Below, piece by piece: positions 35,488 through 47,684 of a stretch of 64,000 nt of DNA. The notes under the pieces were generated by a model. The model did not search any database. It was not told the DNA's origin and saw nothing but the letters and a program-made list of their open reading frames with translations. The position numbers and the translations under genes were made by a program. The first letter of the stretch is position 1, and the number at the start of each line of letters is the position of its first letter. The stretch is taken from positions 434,001-498,000 of the forward strand of contig CAWAYH010000002.1 in the NCBI GenBank assembly GCA_963786195.1, given 5' to 3'. This stretch comes from CAWAYH01 sp963786195. Lineage in GTDB: Bacteria; Acidobacteriota; Vicinamibacteria; Vicinamibacterales; 2-12-FULL-66-21.

Positions 35488-37221
35488 ATGACGCCCATTG
35501 GCTGGCTGCAGATCGTCGTCTACCTCGCGCTGATTCTCGCGATCACGCCTCTTCTCGGGCGCTTCATGACCCGGGTGTTCGCTCGTGAGCGGACATTCCT
35601 GGACCCGGTCCTGAGACCGATCGAGCGGGCCATTTACCGCCTCACGCGCGTCGACGAGCGTCACGAGATGCGCTGGACCGAGTATGCCCTCGCCATGCTG
35701 GCGTTCAGCGTCGTCTCCCTGCTGATCACCTACCTGCAACAGCGCGTGCAGGCGTGGCTGCCGTTCAACCCCCAGAACCTGCCGGGCGTGCCGCCGGCGC
35801 TGGCGTTCAACACGGCCACGTCGTTCACGACCAACACGAACTGGCAGAGCTACGTCGGCGAAACGACGATGAGCTATCTGACCCAGATGGCCGGTCTCGC
35901 CTGGCACAACTTCATCTCGGCGGCCGTCGGAATCGCGTTGGCGATTGCGTTCATCCGGGGCATCGCGCAGCAGCAGAAGGGCACGATCGGCAACTTCTGG
36001 GTCGACATGACGCGCGCGACGTTGTGGGTCCTGTTGCCGTGGTGCATCGCAGGGGCGCTCCTGCTCGTCTCGCAGGGCGTCGTCCAGAACCTGAAACCGT
36101 ACGATCGCGTCCAGCTCGTGGATCCGCAAGGTGACGTCAAGGAGCAGGTCATCGCGCAGGGGCCGGTCGCGTCGCAGGAAATCATCAAGGAGTTCGGGAC
36201 CAACGGCGGCGGGTTCTTCAACGCGAACAGCGCGCACCCGTTCGAGAACCCGACGCCGCTCACCAACTTCCTGCAGATGCTCGCCATCTTTGCGATTTCC
36301 GCCGGCCTGACGTGGACGCTGGGAGACATGACCGGGTCCCGCCGCCACGGCTGGGCGGTCTGGGCGGCGATGGCGTTCCTGTTCCTGGCGGGCGTGACCA
36401 CGGCCTACTGGGCCGAGGCGCGGGGCAACCCCTTGCTGGTGGGCGTCGATCAGGTGGCGTCCGATACGCAGCCCGGCGGAAACATGGAGGGGAAGGAAGC
36501 GCGCTTCGGCCAGTCCGCGTCCGTGCTGTTCGCGACGGTGACGACGGACGCCAGTTGTGGCGCGGTCAACTCGATGCACGACTCGTACACACCGATCGGC
36601 GGGCTGGTGCCGCTCGTCAACATCATGCTCGGCGAGGTGATCTTCGGCGGTGTCGGCGCGGGGATGTACGGAATCCTCGTCTTCGTTGTTTTATCGGTCT
36701 TCATCGCCGGTCTGATGGTGGGCCGGACGCCCGAATACCTCGGCAAGAAAGTCGAGGCTTACGACGTCCAGATGGCGATGTTGGCCGTGCTGATCTTTCC
36801 GCTCGTGATCCTCGCGTTGACCGCGGTGTCGGTCGTCGTGCCTGTCGGGACGTCGAGCATCCTCAATCCGGGGCCGCACGGTCTGTCCGAAATTCTCTAC
36901 GCGTTCACGTCGGGGACGGGCAACAACGGCTCCGCGTTTGCCGGCATCAGCGCCAACACGGATTGGTACAACACGACAATCGGCATCGCCATGCTGCTGG
37001 GACGCTTCATGGTCATCATCCCGATGCTGGCACTGGCTGGCAATCTCGGCCTGAAGAAGCGCGTGCCGCCGTCACCCGGAACGTTTCCCGTGACGACCCC
37101 GCTGTTCGCGGTGCTGCTGGTGAGCGTGATCCTGATCGTCGGCGCACTGACGTTCTTTCCGGCGCTCAGCCTCGGGCCGATTGTGGAAGATTTGCTGATG
37201 TCCGCCGGACAAGCGTTTTGA
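35488..37221 (+). CDS. kdpA: KdpA, K+-binding channel subunit
   Basis: Intact, 577 residues (family about 560). Ten or more membrane helices. Selectivity-filter loops are clear: ATSFTTNTNWQSYVGE, KEFGTNGGGFFNANSAHPFE, ASCGAVNSMHDSYTPIGG, and FTSGTGNNGSAFAGISANTD. KdpA forms the pathway by which K+ enters before ATP-driven release. First large gene of kdpFABC. A 38-bp gap holding a REP unit separates it from kdpB, unlike the tight spacing of the other kdp genes. Confidence 0.96.
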   Translation: MTPIGWLQIVVYLALILAITPLLGRFMTRVFARERTFLDPVLRPIERAIYRLTRVDERHEMRWTEYALAMLAFSVVSLLITYLQQRVQAWLPFNPQNLPGVPPALAFNTATSFTTNTNWQSYVGETTMSYLTQMAGLAWHNFISAAVGIALAIAFIRGIAQQQKGTIGNFWVDMTRATLWVLLPWCIAGALLLVSQGVVQNLKPYDRVQLVDPQGDVKEQVIAQGPVASQEIIKEFGTNGGGFFNANSAHPFENPTPLTNFLQMLAIFAISAGLTWTLGDMTGSRRHGWAVWAAMAFLFLAGVTTAYWAEARGNPLLVGVDQVASDTQPGGNMEGKEARFGQSASVLFATVTTDASCGAVNSMHDSYTPIGGLVPLVNIMLGEVIFGGVGAGMYGILVFVVLSVFIAGLMVGRTPEYLGKKVEAYDVQMAMLAVLIFPLVILALTAVSVVVPVGTSSILNPGPHGLSEILYAFTSGTGNNGSAFAGISANTDWYNTTIGIAMLLGRFMVIIPMLALAGNLGLKKRVPPSPGTFPVTTPLFAVLLVSVILIVGALTFFPALSLGPIVEDLLMSAGQAF

Positions 37222-37224
37222 CAC

Positions 37225-37250
37225 TGTAGTGTCCGCCTTCAGGCGGACCA
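37225..37250. repeat. REP-like palindrome between kdpA and kdpB
   Basis: TGTAGTGTCCGCCTTCAGGC then GGACCA: the same element as at 12819-12843 with one internal difference. It lies inside the operon, ending 9 bp before the kdpB ATG at 37260, where kdpB lacks a clear ribosome site of its own. Confidence 0.8.
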
Positions 37251-37259
37251 CCAGAACTT

Positions 37260-39292
<2,033 letters not shown>

Positions 39293-39296
<4 letters not shown>

Positions 39297-39868
39297 TGAA
39301 ACGACATCTCATTACTGCGTTGCTGATGTGCGTCGTCACCACGGCGCTCCTCGGCCTTGCCTACCCGCTGGCCATCACAGGGCTCGCGCAGATGATGTTC
39401 GCCGACCAGGCGAACGGCCAGCTGATCGTTCGCAACGGCGTTGTCGCGGGATCCCGGATCATCGGCCAGCCGTTTTCCTCGCTGGGCTACTTCCGTGGGC
39501 GACCGTCTGCGGCCGGCAATGGCTACGACGCCGCTGCATCCAGCGGATCGAATCTCGGGCCCACGAACAAGAAGCTGATGGAACGGGTGGCCGCGGATGT
39601 GCAGAAGCTGTCGGCAGAAAACCCCGGAGTGCCGATCCCGGTGGATCTCGTGACCGCATCGGGCTCCGGACTCGACCCGCACATCTCGCCCGCGGCCGCG
39701 GAATTCCAGGTGCCGCGAGTCGCGCGCGAGCGGAGCCTGAGCGAGCAGAAGGTCCGGAGCCTCGTCGCCGAGCACACGACCGGACGTACCCTCGGCTTCA
39801 TCGGCGAGCCGGTGGTCAACGTGCTCACGCTGAATCTTGCCCTGGATGACCTGCGGCCCCGGCCGTGA
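39293..39868 (+). CDS. kdpC: KdpC, K+-transporting ATPase subunit C
   Basis: Intact, 191 residues. One N-terminal membrane helix (MMKRHLITALLMCVVTTALL) then a periplasmic domain: SLGYFRGRPSAAGNGYDAAA, ASGSNLGPTNKKLMERVAAD, PVDLVTASGSGLDPHISPAA and VARERSLSEQKVRSLVAEHT, all KdpC motifs. The start overlaps kdpB (ATGATGA). It ends 10 bp from the convergent antiporter stop. Confidence 0.95.
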
Positions 39869-39878
39869 GTCCTGGCCA

Positions 39879-41586
39879 CTACACGGCGAGCAGCTCCTCG
39901 CGGACGCGCGCGCGCTCGCGATCGATCTGTTCGGCGGTCGCGCCGAGTCGCTCGAGGATGACCTCGGTGAACGCCAGCGCGACCTCGCTCTCCCCTGAGA
40001 ACACGAGCTCCGCGCCTGCCTGTGTGAGCGCGGCCAGCTCGCGCAGGTGGACCGTGCGAGCGAGGATGAGCACGCGGGGGTTGAGCTCCCGACAGAGGCG
40101 GATGGTCTCGCCCGAGGTTGACAGTCCCGCGACGGTCAGGATGACGGTGGCCGCATCGCGCACGCCCGCCGCGGTCAGCGTGTCGCGATGCCCCGCGTCG
40201 CCGTAGATCGCGGCGACGCCCTGCTCGCGCAGGCCCCGGACCGTGTCGAGGTTCAACTCGACGATCGTCGGCGTCACGTCGTTCTCGCGCAGTAAGCGCG
40301 TGACCGTGCGTCCGACCGGTCCGTACCCGATTACGACAGCCCGGTGGCGCGGGTCCGAATCGGCTGGCGAGTCGCCGGCTACCTCGACTTCCTGTTCCCG
40401 CGCTTGCGGTCGAACTTCCGATCCACCGCTCGAGTGGCGCGACCGCCCGATACAGGAGCGGATTGAGGGCGATCGAGACGATCGCGGTGGCGATGAGCGT
40501 GTTGCGCACGTCGTTGCTGATGAGCCCAAGCTGTATGCCCATCGCCGCGACGATGAACGAGAACTCTCCGATCTGCGCCAGCGCGATCGCGACGCGAAGC
40601 GCGACGCCTGCCGGGTAACGCCACGCCCAGACGAGCAGGACCGCAGCCAGCGGCTTGCCAATCAGCACGACTCCGAGCGCCGAGGCAATGAGCGCTGGAG
40701 ACGTCATCAGGTGCTGCGGATCGAGGAGCATGCCGACCGACACGAAGAAGAGGACGGCAAAGGCGTCGCGCATCGGCAGCGCTTCGGACGCGGCGCGCAC
40801 GCTGAACTCCGAGCGGCCCACGACCAGGCCGGCCAGAAAGGCTCCGAGCGCCATCGACACGCCGAAGAGCTGCGCCGACGTCACGGCGATGCCGAGCGCC
40901 ACGACGAGCACCGTGAGCGTGAACAGCTCCCGGGACCGTGTCGCCGCGACGCGAGACAGGACCCATGGCACGAGCCGCCGTCCGCCGACGAGAATCAGGG
41001 CGGTCAGCGCCGTCACTTTGACCGCTGCCAGAGCAAGGCTGATCGTCACGCTGGAATCCGAAGAACGCGGACCGAAGATGACGGGCATCAGTACCAGCAC
41101 GAGGACGGTCAGCAGGTCTTCGACGACCAGCCAGCCGACGGCAATGTGGCCGGCGCGTGTATGGAGATCGCGATTGTCCGCGAGCACGCGAATCAGCACG
41201 ACCGTGCTGGCCACCGACAGTGCGATCCCGAACACGAGCCCCTCGGTCGTGTTCCAGCCGAACAGCCGCGCGACGACGATGCCCAGCAGAGTGGCCGCGG
41301 CGCTTTGACCGAGCGCTCCGGGCACGGCGATGCGCCAGACCGCGACCAGCTCCTCGACGTGGAACTGCAGGCCCACACCGAACATCAGCAGGATGATCCC
41401 CACCTCGGCGAGCTGCTCCGCGAGATGCTGGTCGGCGACGAAGCCCGGCGTGTGAGGCCCGACGAGAAGCCCGGCCACCAGATACCCCAGGATGGGTGAG
41501 AGCCCGATGCGATGCGTGAAGAAACCGAAGATCAGCGCGGTCGCCAGGCCTCCGGTGAGGGTCAGGATCAGGTCGACGGAGTGCAT
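39879..41586 (-). CDS. CPA2 cation:proton antiporter with TrkA-N domain (KefB/YbaL type), one frameshift
   Basis: About 569 residues. Twelve or so membrane helices, with IGLSPILGYLVAGLLVGPHT, VGIILLMFGVGLQFHVEELV and LVVEDLLTVLVLVLMPVIFG as in CPA2 exchangers. A shift near 40420 leads to a cytoplasmic TrkA-N domain: HRAVVIGYGPVGRTVTRLLR, AAIYGDAGHRDTLTAAGVRD. This is the Kef/YbaL architecture for regulated K+ or Na+ efflux against H+. Its position between kdpC and kdpE suggests a role in K+ balance. MHSVDLILTLTGG at 41586 is the only good start. Confidence 0.88.
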
Positions 41587-41651
41587 GGGGAGATTTTATC
41601 GGTCGAACCGCCGAGCAAGCCGAGAACTTCCGAACCCGCGAGCGCCCCGAA

Positions 41652-42335
41652 CTACTCCTCCACGAATCGATACCCGACCCAGGGCTCCGTCAGGATGTAT
41701 TCCGGCGACGCGGGATCGCGTTCGAGTTTCTTTCTCAGCGACGCGATGAGCACACGCAGATGCTCGGGCTGATCGACGGCGTTGGGTCCCCAGATCGCCC
41801 TGAGGATCGTTCGGTGGGTGAGCACACGGCCCGGATGCTGTGCGAGGTAGACGAGCAGCTCGAACTCCTTCGGCGTCAGTCGCAGCTCGTCCGCGCCGCG
41901 GATGACGCGGCGCCTGTCGAGATCGATCGTCACGTCGCGGCGGGTGATAGGGCCCGCAGGCGCGGTACCGGCCTCACTGCGACGCAGCCCCGCGCGCACG
42001 CGTGCGAGCAGCTCCTCGGTGCTGAACGGTTTGGTGACGTAGTCGTCCGCGCCCGCGTCCAGGGCAGCGACCTTGTCGGCCTCGGCGCCGCGCGCCGACA
42101 GGACCAGGATGGGTGTCGTGCGTCCTTCGCGAATCCGGCGGCAGACTTCGGCGCCGTCCAGATCCGGCAGACCCAGGTCCAACACGACGAGTTGCGGCGC
42201 ATGGCGATCGACGGCGTCCAGCGCCGCATGCCCGGACGTGGCCGTGAAGACCTCGTATCCGCGGGCGCGGAGCAGCGGCGCCAGCGCGGCGAGAATGGCC
42301 GGCTCGTCGTCGACGAGCAGCACCCGCTGGCTCAT
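41652..42335 (-). CDS. kdpE: KdpE-type OmpR-family response regulator
   Basis: Intact, 227 residues from the ATG at 42335. Receiver: RVLLVDDEPAILAALAPLLR, phospho-acceptor Asp in LVVLDLGLPDLDG, Lys in YVTKPFSTEELL. The winged helix follows: LRLTPKEFELLVYLAQHPGR, LTHRTILRAIWGPNAVDQPE, EYILTEPWVGYRFVEE. These fit KdpE. The ATG overlaps the kinase's TGA (ATGA), the usual kdpDE arrangement, so it should be activated by that kinase and control the porin-kdpFABC operon (inference). Confidence 0.88.
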   Translation of the reverse strand: MSQRVLLVDDEPAILAALAPLLRARGYEVFTATSGHAALDAVDRHAPQLVVLDLGLPDLDGAEVCRRIREGRTTPILVLSARGAEADKVAALDAGADDYVTKPFSTEELLARVRAGLRRSEAGTAPAGPITRRDVTIDLDRRRVIRGADELRLTPKEFELLVYLAQHPGRVLTHRTILRAIWGPNAVDQPEHLRVLIASLRKKLERDPASPEYILTEPWVGYRFVEE

Positions 42336-43883
42336 GCCGACGCCCCGTTCGCGACGAGTGTTCTCGTGCGGCCCGCGACGGCGATCGAGAAGCGCGCGCC
42401 GTGCGGCGCGACGTTTTCCGCCCACACACGCCCGCCCTGGGCCGCGAGCAGTCCGCGGGTGATCGGCAGGCCCATCCCCGTGCCTGCCGCGAGCTGACGA
42501 GCCCGGTCGCCCCTGAAGAACGGTTCGAACAGCCGATCGATCTCGGCGGGCGCGACTCCCTGACCCTCATCCGTGACCGTGAGCCGGAGACCCTCGTCGT
42601 CGATCCAGCCCCGCACGTCGATGACGGTGTCCGGTGGCGAGTAGTGCGCCGCGTTCTCGAGCAAGTGGGCCAGCGCGCTGGACGTCAGGCGGGGATCGAT
42701 CTCGACGAGCATGTCGGCATCGGCTTCGACGCGCACCTGTCGCCCGCCCAGCACGTGCGCCGCCTGCGCGCGCGCGGCTTCGACGACGTCGGCGGCGGTT
42801 ACCCATTGCCGGTCGGCATGGACCGTTCGGGTCTCGATGCGCGCCATGTCGAGGATTTCCTGGAAGAGCCGGTTGAGCCGCTCGAGCTCGCGCCTGGCGA
42901 GCGCCGCCTGGTCCCGTCGCTGCGACTCCGGTTGCGACGAATCGAGCACGTTGCTCACGGCCACTTGTGCAGCGGTGAGCGGCGTCCGCAGATCGTGTCC
43001 CAGAGCCGCGAGCAGTGCGGACGACAGCTCGGCGCGCTGCGCCGTCAGCTCGGCCTGCCGGCGCTCCTCGAGAAACTGCGATCGTTCGAACGCGATGGCC
43101 ACGACGCCGGCGATCGCGTCGAGTGTGCCTGCCTCGAGCGTGCGGCCGCCGACGGCCAGCATCCCGATGGCGCGCGTCCCGAGTCGAATCGGCACGAGCC
43201 GAACCGATGCTCCGGCCCGTGTGGTCACGGTGCGCTGCCCACCGTACGCCCGCGTCATGGCATCGAATTCGAGCGTCGCTCGCGCCGACGCCAGCGCGCG
43301 ATCGAGCTCGGCCTCGGGCAGCTCCGCCGCGTCCGCGCCCCCCTGGTGAACGCGCCATCCGCCGCTCGTCGACGGGACGCAGATGGCGACGCTCTCGAGC
43401 TCGAACCGGCGCGCGACGTGACGAGCGGTCGCGTCCATGGCCCCCTCGCGCTCTGTCGTGAGCAGAATGTCGCGCGTGACGTCGAAGAGCCGCGGTCAGC
43501 TCGTTCCGGCGCTCGAGCGCTTCCTGAGCCCGTTGGCGGGCCGACGTCGATAACTGACTCGCTACGATCGAGACGATGAGGAACGCGCCGAGCGCGACCC
43601 AGTTGTGGGGATCCGAAATGGTCAGCGTCCCTATGGGAGGCAGGAAGTAGAAATTGAACGCCAGGGCCGCACCGAACGACACGAGGATGGCCGCGATCAG
43701 CGAGCCGGTCGAGGCCGTGAACAGAACAACGAGAAAGTAGGCAAGGGCGACCGTCGTCGGGTTCGTGATCTCCGAGAACCGCAGGACCGCCGTCAGGATC
43801 GCAAGCGCCGCGAGCCCGGCAATCGCGCCAGCGGCGGCCCTACCACGCGATCCCGTAGTCTTCCCCGTGATTGCTCGAGCCAC
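42332..43883 (-). CDS. KdpD C-terminal-type sensor histidine kinase (DUF4118-GAF-HisKA-HATPase), one frameshift
   Basis: About 517 residues. Four membrane helices form a DUF4118 domain (VALAYFLVVLFTASTGSLIA; NFYFLPPIGTLTISDPHNWV). A shift near 43495, an extra G in a CC-G context, separates ERRNELT from LFDV and the GAF-like region (VARRFELESVAICVPSTSGG). The H-box is ALGHDLRTPLTAAQVAVS; N-box LAHLLENAAHYSPPDTVI; G-boxes DEGQGVAPAEIDRLFEPFFR and GTGMGLPITRGLLAAQGG. This is KdpD without its cytoplasmic KdpD-Usp part, which is encoded at 32768-33899. The putative GTG start at 43883 overlaps the GGT gene's end by 44 bp. Confidence 0.87.
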
Positions 43884-45681
43884 CCCACATGGAACCGTTC
43901 TTCGAGTCGAAGAAGATCGCGTTGATGGGACCTGACGTGAGCCGCTGATAGTCGAGCCGGTAGCCCATCGCCTGCAACTCCTGGCGGACCCAGGCGGGCA
44001 CGGCTTCGTTCAGCGTGAGCCTTCCCGGTTCCGATCGGTGGTCATCGAACGAGCTGCGCATCTGGTAGCTGTTGAAGTTGGCGGCTTCGACCGCCTGTTG
44101 CACGGTCATCCCGAACTCGACGATGTTGAGGAAGAGCTGCAGGAGGTTCTGATCCTGCGTGTCTCCGCCCTGAACAGCGAAGGAGAGATACGGCCGGCCA
44201 TCCTTGAGCGCGAGGCTGGGCGTCAGCGTCACGCGTGGGCGCTTGCCGGGCTCGAGCACGTTGAACGGCCCCTGCGTGCGGTCGAGGACGAAGCTCTGCA
44301 TGCGCTGGCTCATGCCGATCCCGGTTCGCCCCGCAATCGCCGCGGGGATCCATCCGCCGCTCGGCGTGACCGAGACCACCCATCCCTCCTGGTCTGCCGC
44401 CTGGATGGACGTCGTGCCCGCGGTGAATCCCTCGTCGAAGGATCGATTGCCGGCCCGGTTCGACTCCGTCGATCCGGATGGCGCGCCCCATTTCTGCAGC
44501 AGCTCAGCGAACGGATTCGTGCCGTTCTGGAACGGGTACGGATCACCCGGCTTGGCGGACGGATCGTTGCGCGCTTGATTGATCGTCTTCGCCCGCGCTC
44601 GGGCGTAGTCCTTCGACAGCAGCCCCTTGATTGGTTCCTCGGGCGGGAAGTAAGTATCGCCGTAGTAGAAGTCGCGGTCCGCGAACGCGAGGTTCATCGC
44701 CTGGTAGAGCGTGTGGATGTACCGCGCGCTGTTGTATCCCATCGACCTGACGTCGAGCCCTTCGAGGATGTTCAGCGACTGCAGGAGCGCCGGACCCTGC
44801 GTCCACGCGTTCAGTTTGTAGACCTGGATGCCTTTGTACTCGGTCATCACCGGCTCTTCGATGTGCACCTTCCACCGCGCGAGATCCTCTGCAGTGTGCA
44901 GTCCACCCATCTCGCGCGAGCCGCGCACGAATTCCTGCGCGATGTCGCCCTTGTAGAAGCGGTCGTACGCGGCGTAGATGGCGTCCTTGCGGTTTTTTCC
45001 GGACGCCAGCGCCTGCTGTTCAGTCTCCACCAGCTTTCGGAGCGTGGCCGCCAGATCGGCCTGTTTGAAGATCTCGCCCGCGTTCGGCGCTTCACGAGTC
45101 TGGCCCTGGTGGGGAAGGAAGACCGTCTTCGAGTACGGCCACTTCTTGATCTCTGCCTTTTGCCGCTCGATGTTATCGGCAGCTTGCGCCTCGATGGGAT
45201 ACCCGTCAGCCATCTCGATAGCCGGCGTCAGCACGTCCTTCAAACTGAGCGTGCCGAACTCGGCGAGCATGACCATCAGGCCACCGGGCGTACCGGGGGT
45301 CACCGCCGCGAGCGGTCCGAACTCGGGCGGGTACTGCATGCCCTTCTGACGGAAAAACTCCGGAGTTGCGCCGGTGGGTGCGACGCCCAGCGCGTTGATG
45401 CCGATGACCTTCCCGGTTTTCGGGTTGTAGATCAGGGCCTGGGTTTCTCCGCCCCAGCCGAGCGTGTCCCACATCGTGGCGAGCGCGCCGAGCATGGCGC
45501 AGGTCGCGTCGACCGCGTTCCCGCCCTTCTGGAAGATCATCGCGCCGGCCGTTGCGCCGAGCGGCTTCCCGGCGATGGCCATCCAGTGACGCCCGTGTAA
45601 CGGCGGTTTGACCGATCGCTGCGCGAGGAGCGCGGGCGCCGCCAGCAGGACGACGATCGTCAAGGACAGGGTGCGTCGCAT
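43840..45681 (-). CDS. ggt: γ-Glutamyltransferase-family exported enzyme
   Basis: Intact, 613 residues. Signal peptide MRRTLSLTIVVLLAAPALLA. Ntn-hydrolase fold of GGT: MIFQKGGNAVDATCAMLGAL, GLMVMLAEFGTLSLKDVL, WTQGPALLQSLNILEGLDVR, ALYQAMNLAFADRDFYYGDT-like helix. The autocleavage site is GFTAGTTSIQAADQEGWVVS; the second Thr of GTT is the expected nucleophile, although the usual following His is Ser here. It would cleave glutathione-type γ-glutamyl bonds in the periplasm, or act as a related acylase. It is followed by the kinase gene and preceded by the TPR-like gene with a 5-bp gap. Confidence 0.87.
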   Translation of the reverse strand: MRRTLSLTIVVLLAAPALLAQRSVKPPLHGRHWMAIAGKPLGATAGAMIFQKGGNAVDATCAMLGALATMWDTLGWGGETQALIYNPKTGKVIGINALGVAPTGATPEFFRQKGMQYPPEFGPLAAVTPGTPGGLMVMLAEFGTLSLKDVLTPAIEMADGYPIEAQAADNIERQKAEIKKWPYSKTVFLPHQGQTREAPNAGEIFKQADLAATLRKLVETEQQALASGKNRKDAIYAAYDRFYKGDIAQEFVRGSREMGGLHTAEDLARWKVHIEEPVMTEYKGIQVYKLNAWTQGPALLQSLNILEGLDVRSMGYNSARYIHTLYQAMNLAFADRDFYYGDTYFPPEEPIKGLLSKDYARARAKTINQARNDPSAKPGDPYPFQNGTNPFAELLQKWGAPSGSTESNRAGNRSFDEGFTAGTTSIQAADQEGWVVSVTPSGGWIPAAIAGRTGIGMSQRMQSFVLDRTQGPFNVLEPGKRPRVTLTPSLALKDGRPYLSFAVQGGDTQDQNLLQLFLNIVEFGMTVQQAVEAANFNSYQMRSSFDDHRSEPGRLTLNEAVPAWVRQELQAMGYRLDYQRLTSGPINAIFFDSKNGSMWGGSSNHGEDYGIAW

Positions 45682-45686
45682 AGGCA

Positions 45687-46187
45687 CTACTCCAGCATGT
45701 CCAGCTCGGACCGTTCTTCCGTCGACGGCCGCAGCTGCGGATGATTCCGCAGGAACCTCGCGCACGCATTCCATCGCAGCAGCGCGTCGTCGTTGCCCGC
45801 GGGCCGGACGGCTTCGGCGCGCTCGTAGTGGCGCATCGCTTCGGCCAGCCAGTCGTAGGTACCGACGCTCGAGCCGGCGCCGCCTCGTGCGAGCTGGGCC
45901 TTCGCCCGCCGCTCCGCGATGATGCCAGCGTAGTACGCGCGGTCGTAGTCGCTCTGCAGCCCGGCCAGCGCCTCCCGTGCTTTCTGATGCGCTGCGGGGG
46001 TCTCGCCAAATTGATCCGTGAGCGCCAGCAACATCACGATGCGCGCGGCCTGGTTGTCCGGCTCGACGTCGAGCACGTCGAGGCAAATACTCTCGGCCTC
46101 GCCCGGCTCGTTCAGCAGCCGATACCGTTCCGCCTTGGCCAGCGCCGCCTCGACCGAGTCCCGATGCAGGGGCTTCAGTTCGAACAT
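45687..46187 (-). CDS. TPR-like helical protein
   Basis: Intact, 166 residues. MFELKPLHRDSVEAALAKAE then RYRLLNEPGEAESICLDVLD and VEPDNQAARIVMLLALTDQF read as tetratricopeptide repeats; DWLAEAMRHYERAEAVRPAG is another. No signal peptide. It is likely an adaptor. An AAGGGACAAAG site precedes the ATG at 46187. Five bases separate it from ggt, so the two share a transcript. Confidence 0.8.
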   Translation of the reverse strand: MFELKPLHRDSVEAALAKAERYRLLNEPGEAESICLDVLDVEPDNQAARIVMLLALTDQFGETPAAHQKAREALAGLQSDYDRAYYAGIIAERRAKAQLARGGAGSSVGTYDWLAEAMRHYERAEAVRPAGNDDALLRWNACARFLRNHPQLRPSTEERSELDMLE

Positions 46188-46245
46188 TCTTTGTCCCTTT
46201 ACTCGTTCCCTTTCCCTTGTCCCTTTGCCATCCCGCCATTTCCAG
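46188..46245. repeat. Purine-rich AAAGGGA repeats upstream of TPR gene
   Basis: On the minus strand several AAAGGGACA / GGGAAAGGG units occur in tandem immediately before the ATG at 46187. Each resembles a weak ribosome site; only the last is correctly spaced. Confidence 0.5.
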
Positions 46246-46308
46246 CGCCACCATACCCACGCGCGGACCCGAAAGCAAGCCGAACGCGTCATAATGTGAG
46301 CGTCCGAC

Positions 46309-47608
46309 GTGTTCCAAGCCCTCCAACATCGTAACTTCCGCCTCCTCTGGTTCGGCCTCCTCGTTTCGTTCTCCGGCAGCTTACATGCAGACGGCCGCGA
46401 TCCTGTGGCACGTGTCGCTGCTCGTGCCGGACGATCGGCGGGCGCTCGCGCTCGGCATGGTCGGGCTCGTGCGCGATCGTGCCCGATCGTCGTCTTCTCG
46501 CTGATCAGCGGCGTCGCCGCCGACGCGCTCGACCGCCGCCGGCTGATGCTCGTCACGCAGTCGATCATGGCCGTCCTCGCGGCGGTGCTGGCGGTGCTGA
46601 CGTTTCGCGGGCTGTCGACGGTCTGGCCGATCTACGTGCTGGCGGCGTGCAGCTCCGCGGCCGGTGCCTTCGATCTTGCCGGCCCGGCAGTCGCTCGTTC
46701 CCAACCTCGTCCCGCGCGAGCACTTGCCCAACGCGATCAGCCTGAACACCATCATGGTGCAGGTGGCGTCGGTGATCGGGCCCGCCGTCGGCGGCGCGGT
46801 CATCGCCGGCGCCGGCGTGGCGTGGGCATACACATTCAACGCGGTCTCCTACCTCGTCGTCATCGCCGCGCTGCTGATGATGCGGACGAGCGAATTCACG
46901 AGCAAGGCTCGCCAGGCGGCCACCCTGCGCGAGGAGTTCACGCCGAAGCGGCGCTCGAAGGGCTGCGGTTCGTGTTCCGCTCGCCGCTCATCCGATCGAC
47001 GATGCTGCTGGATTTCTTCGCGACGTTCTTTTCGTCGGCCACCGCGCTGCTGCCGATCTTCGCGCAGGACGTCCTCCACGTCGGCGCGCGCGGCTACGGC
47101 TGGCTCTACGCGGCGCCGGCGGCCGGTGCGCTGCTGGCCGAGCGGCGTCATGGTGCGCGCCGTGGAATCCGATCGAGCGCCGCGGCGTCGTGCTCCTGGC
47201 GAGCATCGGCATCTACGGCCTCGCGACGATGGCGTTCGGGCTCTCGACGAGCTTCTGGCTGACGTTCACGTGCCTGGCGATCACCGGCGCCGCCGACACC
47301 GTCAGCACGGTGTTCCGGAATCTGATTCGGCAGCTCGAGACGCCGGACGGCCTGCGCGGCCGGATGACCGGCGTCAACATGATGTTCTTCATCGGCGGTC
47401 CGCAGCTCGGGGAGCTCGAGGCGGGACTGGTGGCGCACTGGGTCGGTCCGGTGGTCTCGGTCGTCAGCGGCGGCGTCGGCTGCCTGCTGGCGACGGCGTG
47501 GCTGGCTCCGTCACGCCCTCGCTGCTCGCCTATCGGAAAAGCGCGCAGCCGGGCGTCGTGGTGGAAGGGGCGCGCCCTGATGCGCGGACACCGGCATCGG
47601 CAGGATGA
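46309..47608 (+). CDS. MFS transporter (EntS/MFS_3 type), multiply frameshifted
   Basis: About 430 residues. MFQALQHRNFRLLWFGLLVS then, after a break near 46380, AALGMVGLVRIVPIVVFSLI (needs removal of Gs at 46475 and 46485), ADALDRRRLMLVTQSIMAVL, SLVPNLVPREHLPNAISLNT and GLRFVFRSPLIRSTMLLDFF. LLASGVMVRAVNPIERRGVV appears once Gs at 47140 and 47165 are removed. The helices and motifs match MFS_3 exporters such as EntS. Substrate unknown. A CATAAT box ends 13 nt before the GTG start. Confidence 0.82.
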
Positions 47609-47664
47609 GAGCGGCGATCGCGGACGCGCAAACGCCGCGTTTGGAAATTTTGGCGGCGACTGCT

Positions 47665-47670
47665 TATAAT
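47665..47670 (+). promoter_or_regulatory. TATAAT -10 box close to GTG start
   Basis: TATAAT followed by CCCCGCG, 14 nt before the GTG at 47685. The same TATAATCCCCGCG string recurs at 57061. Confidence 0.5.
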
Positions 47671-47684
47671 CCCCGCGATAACTC

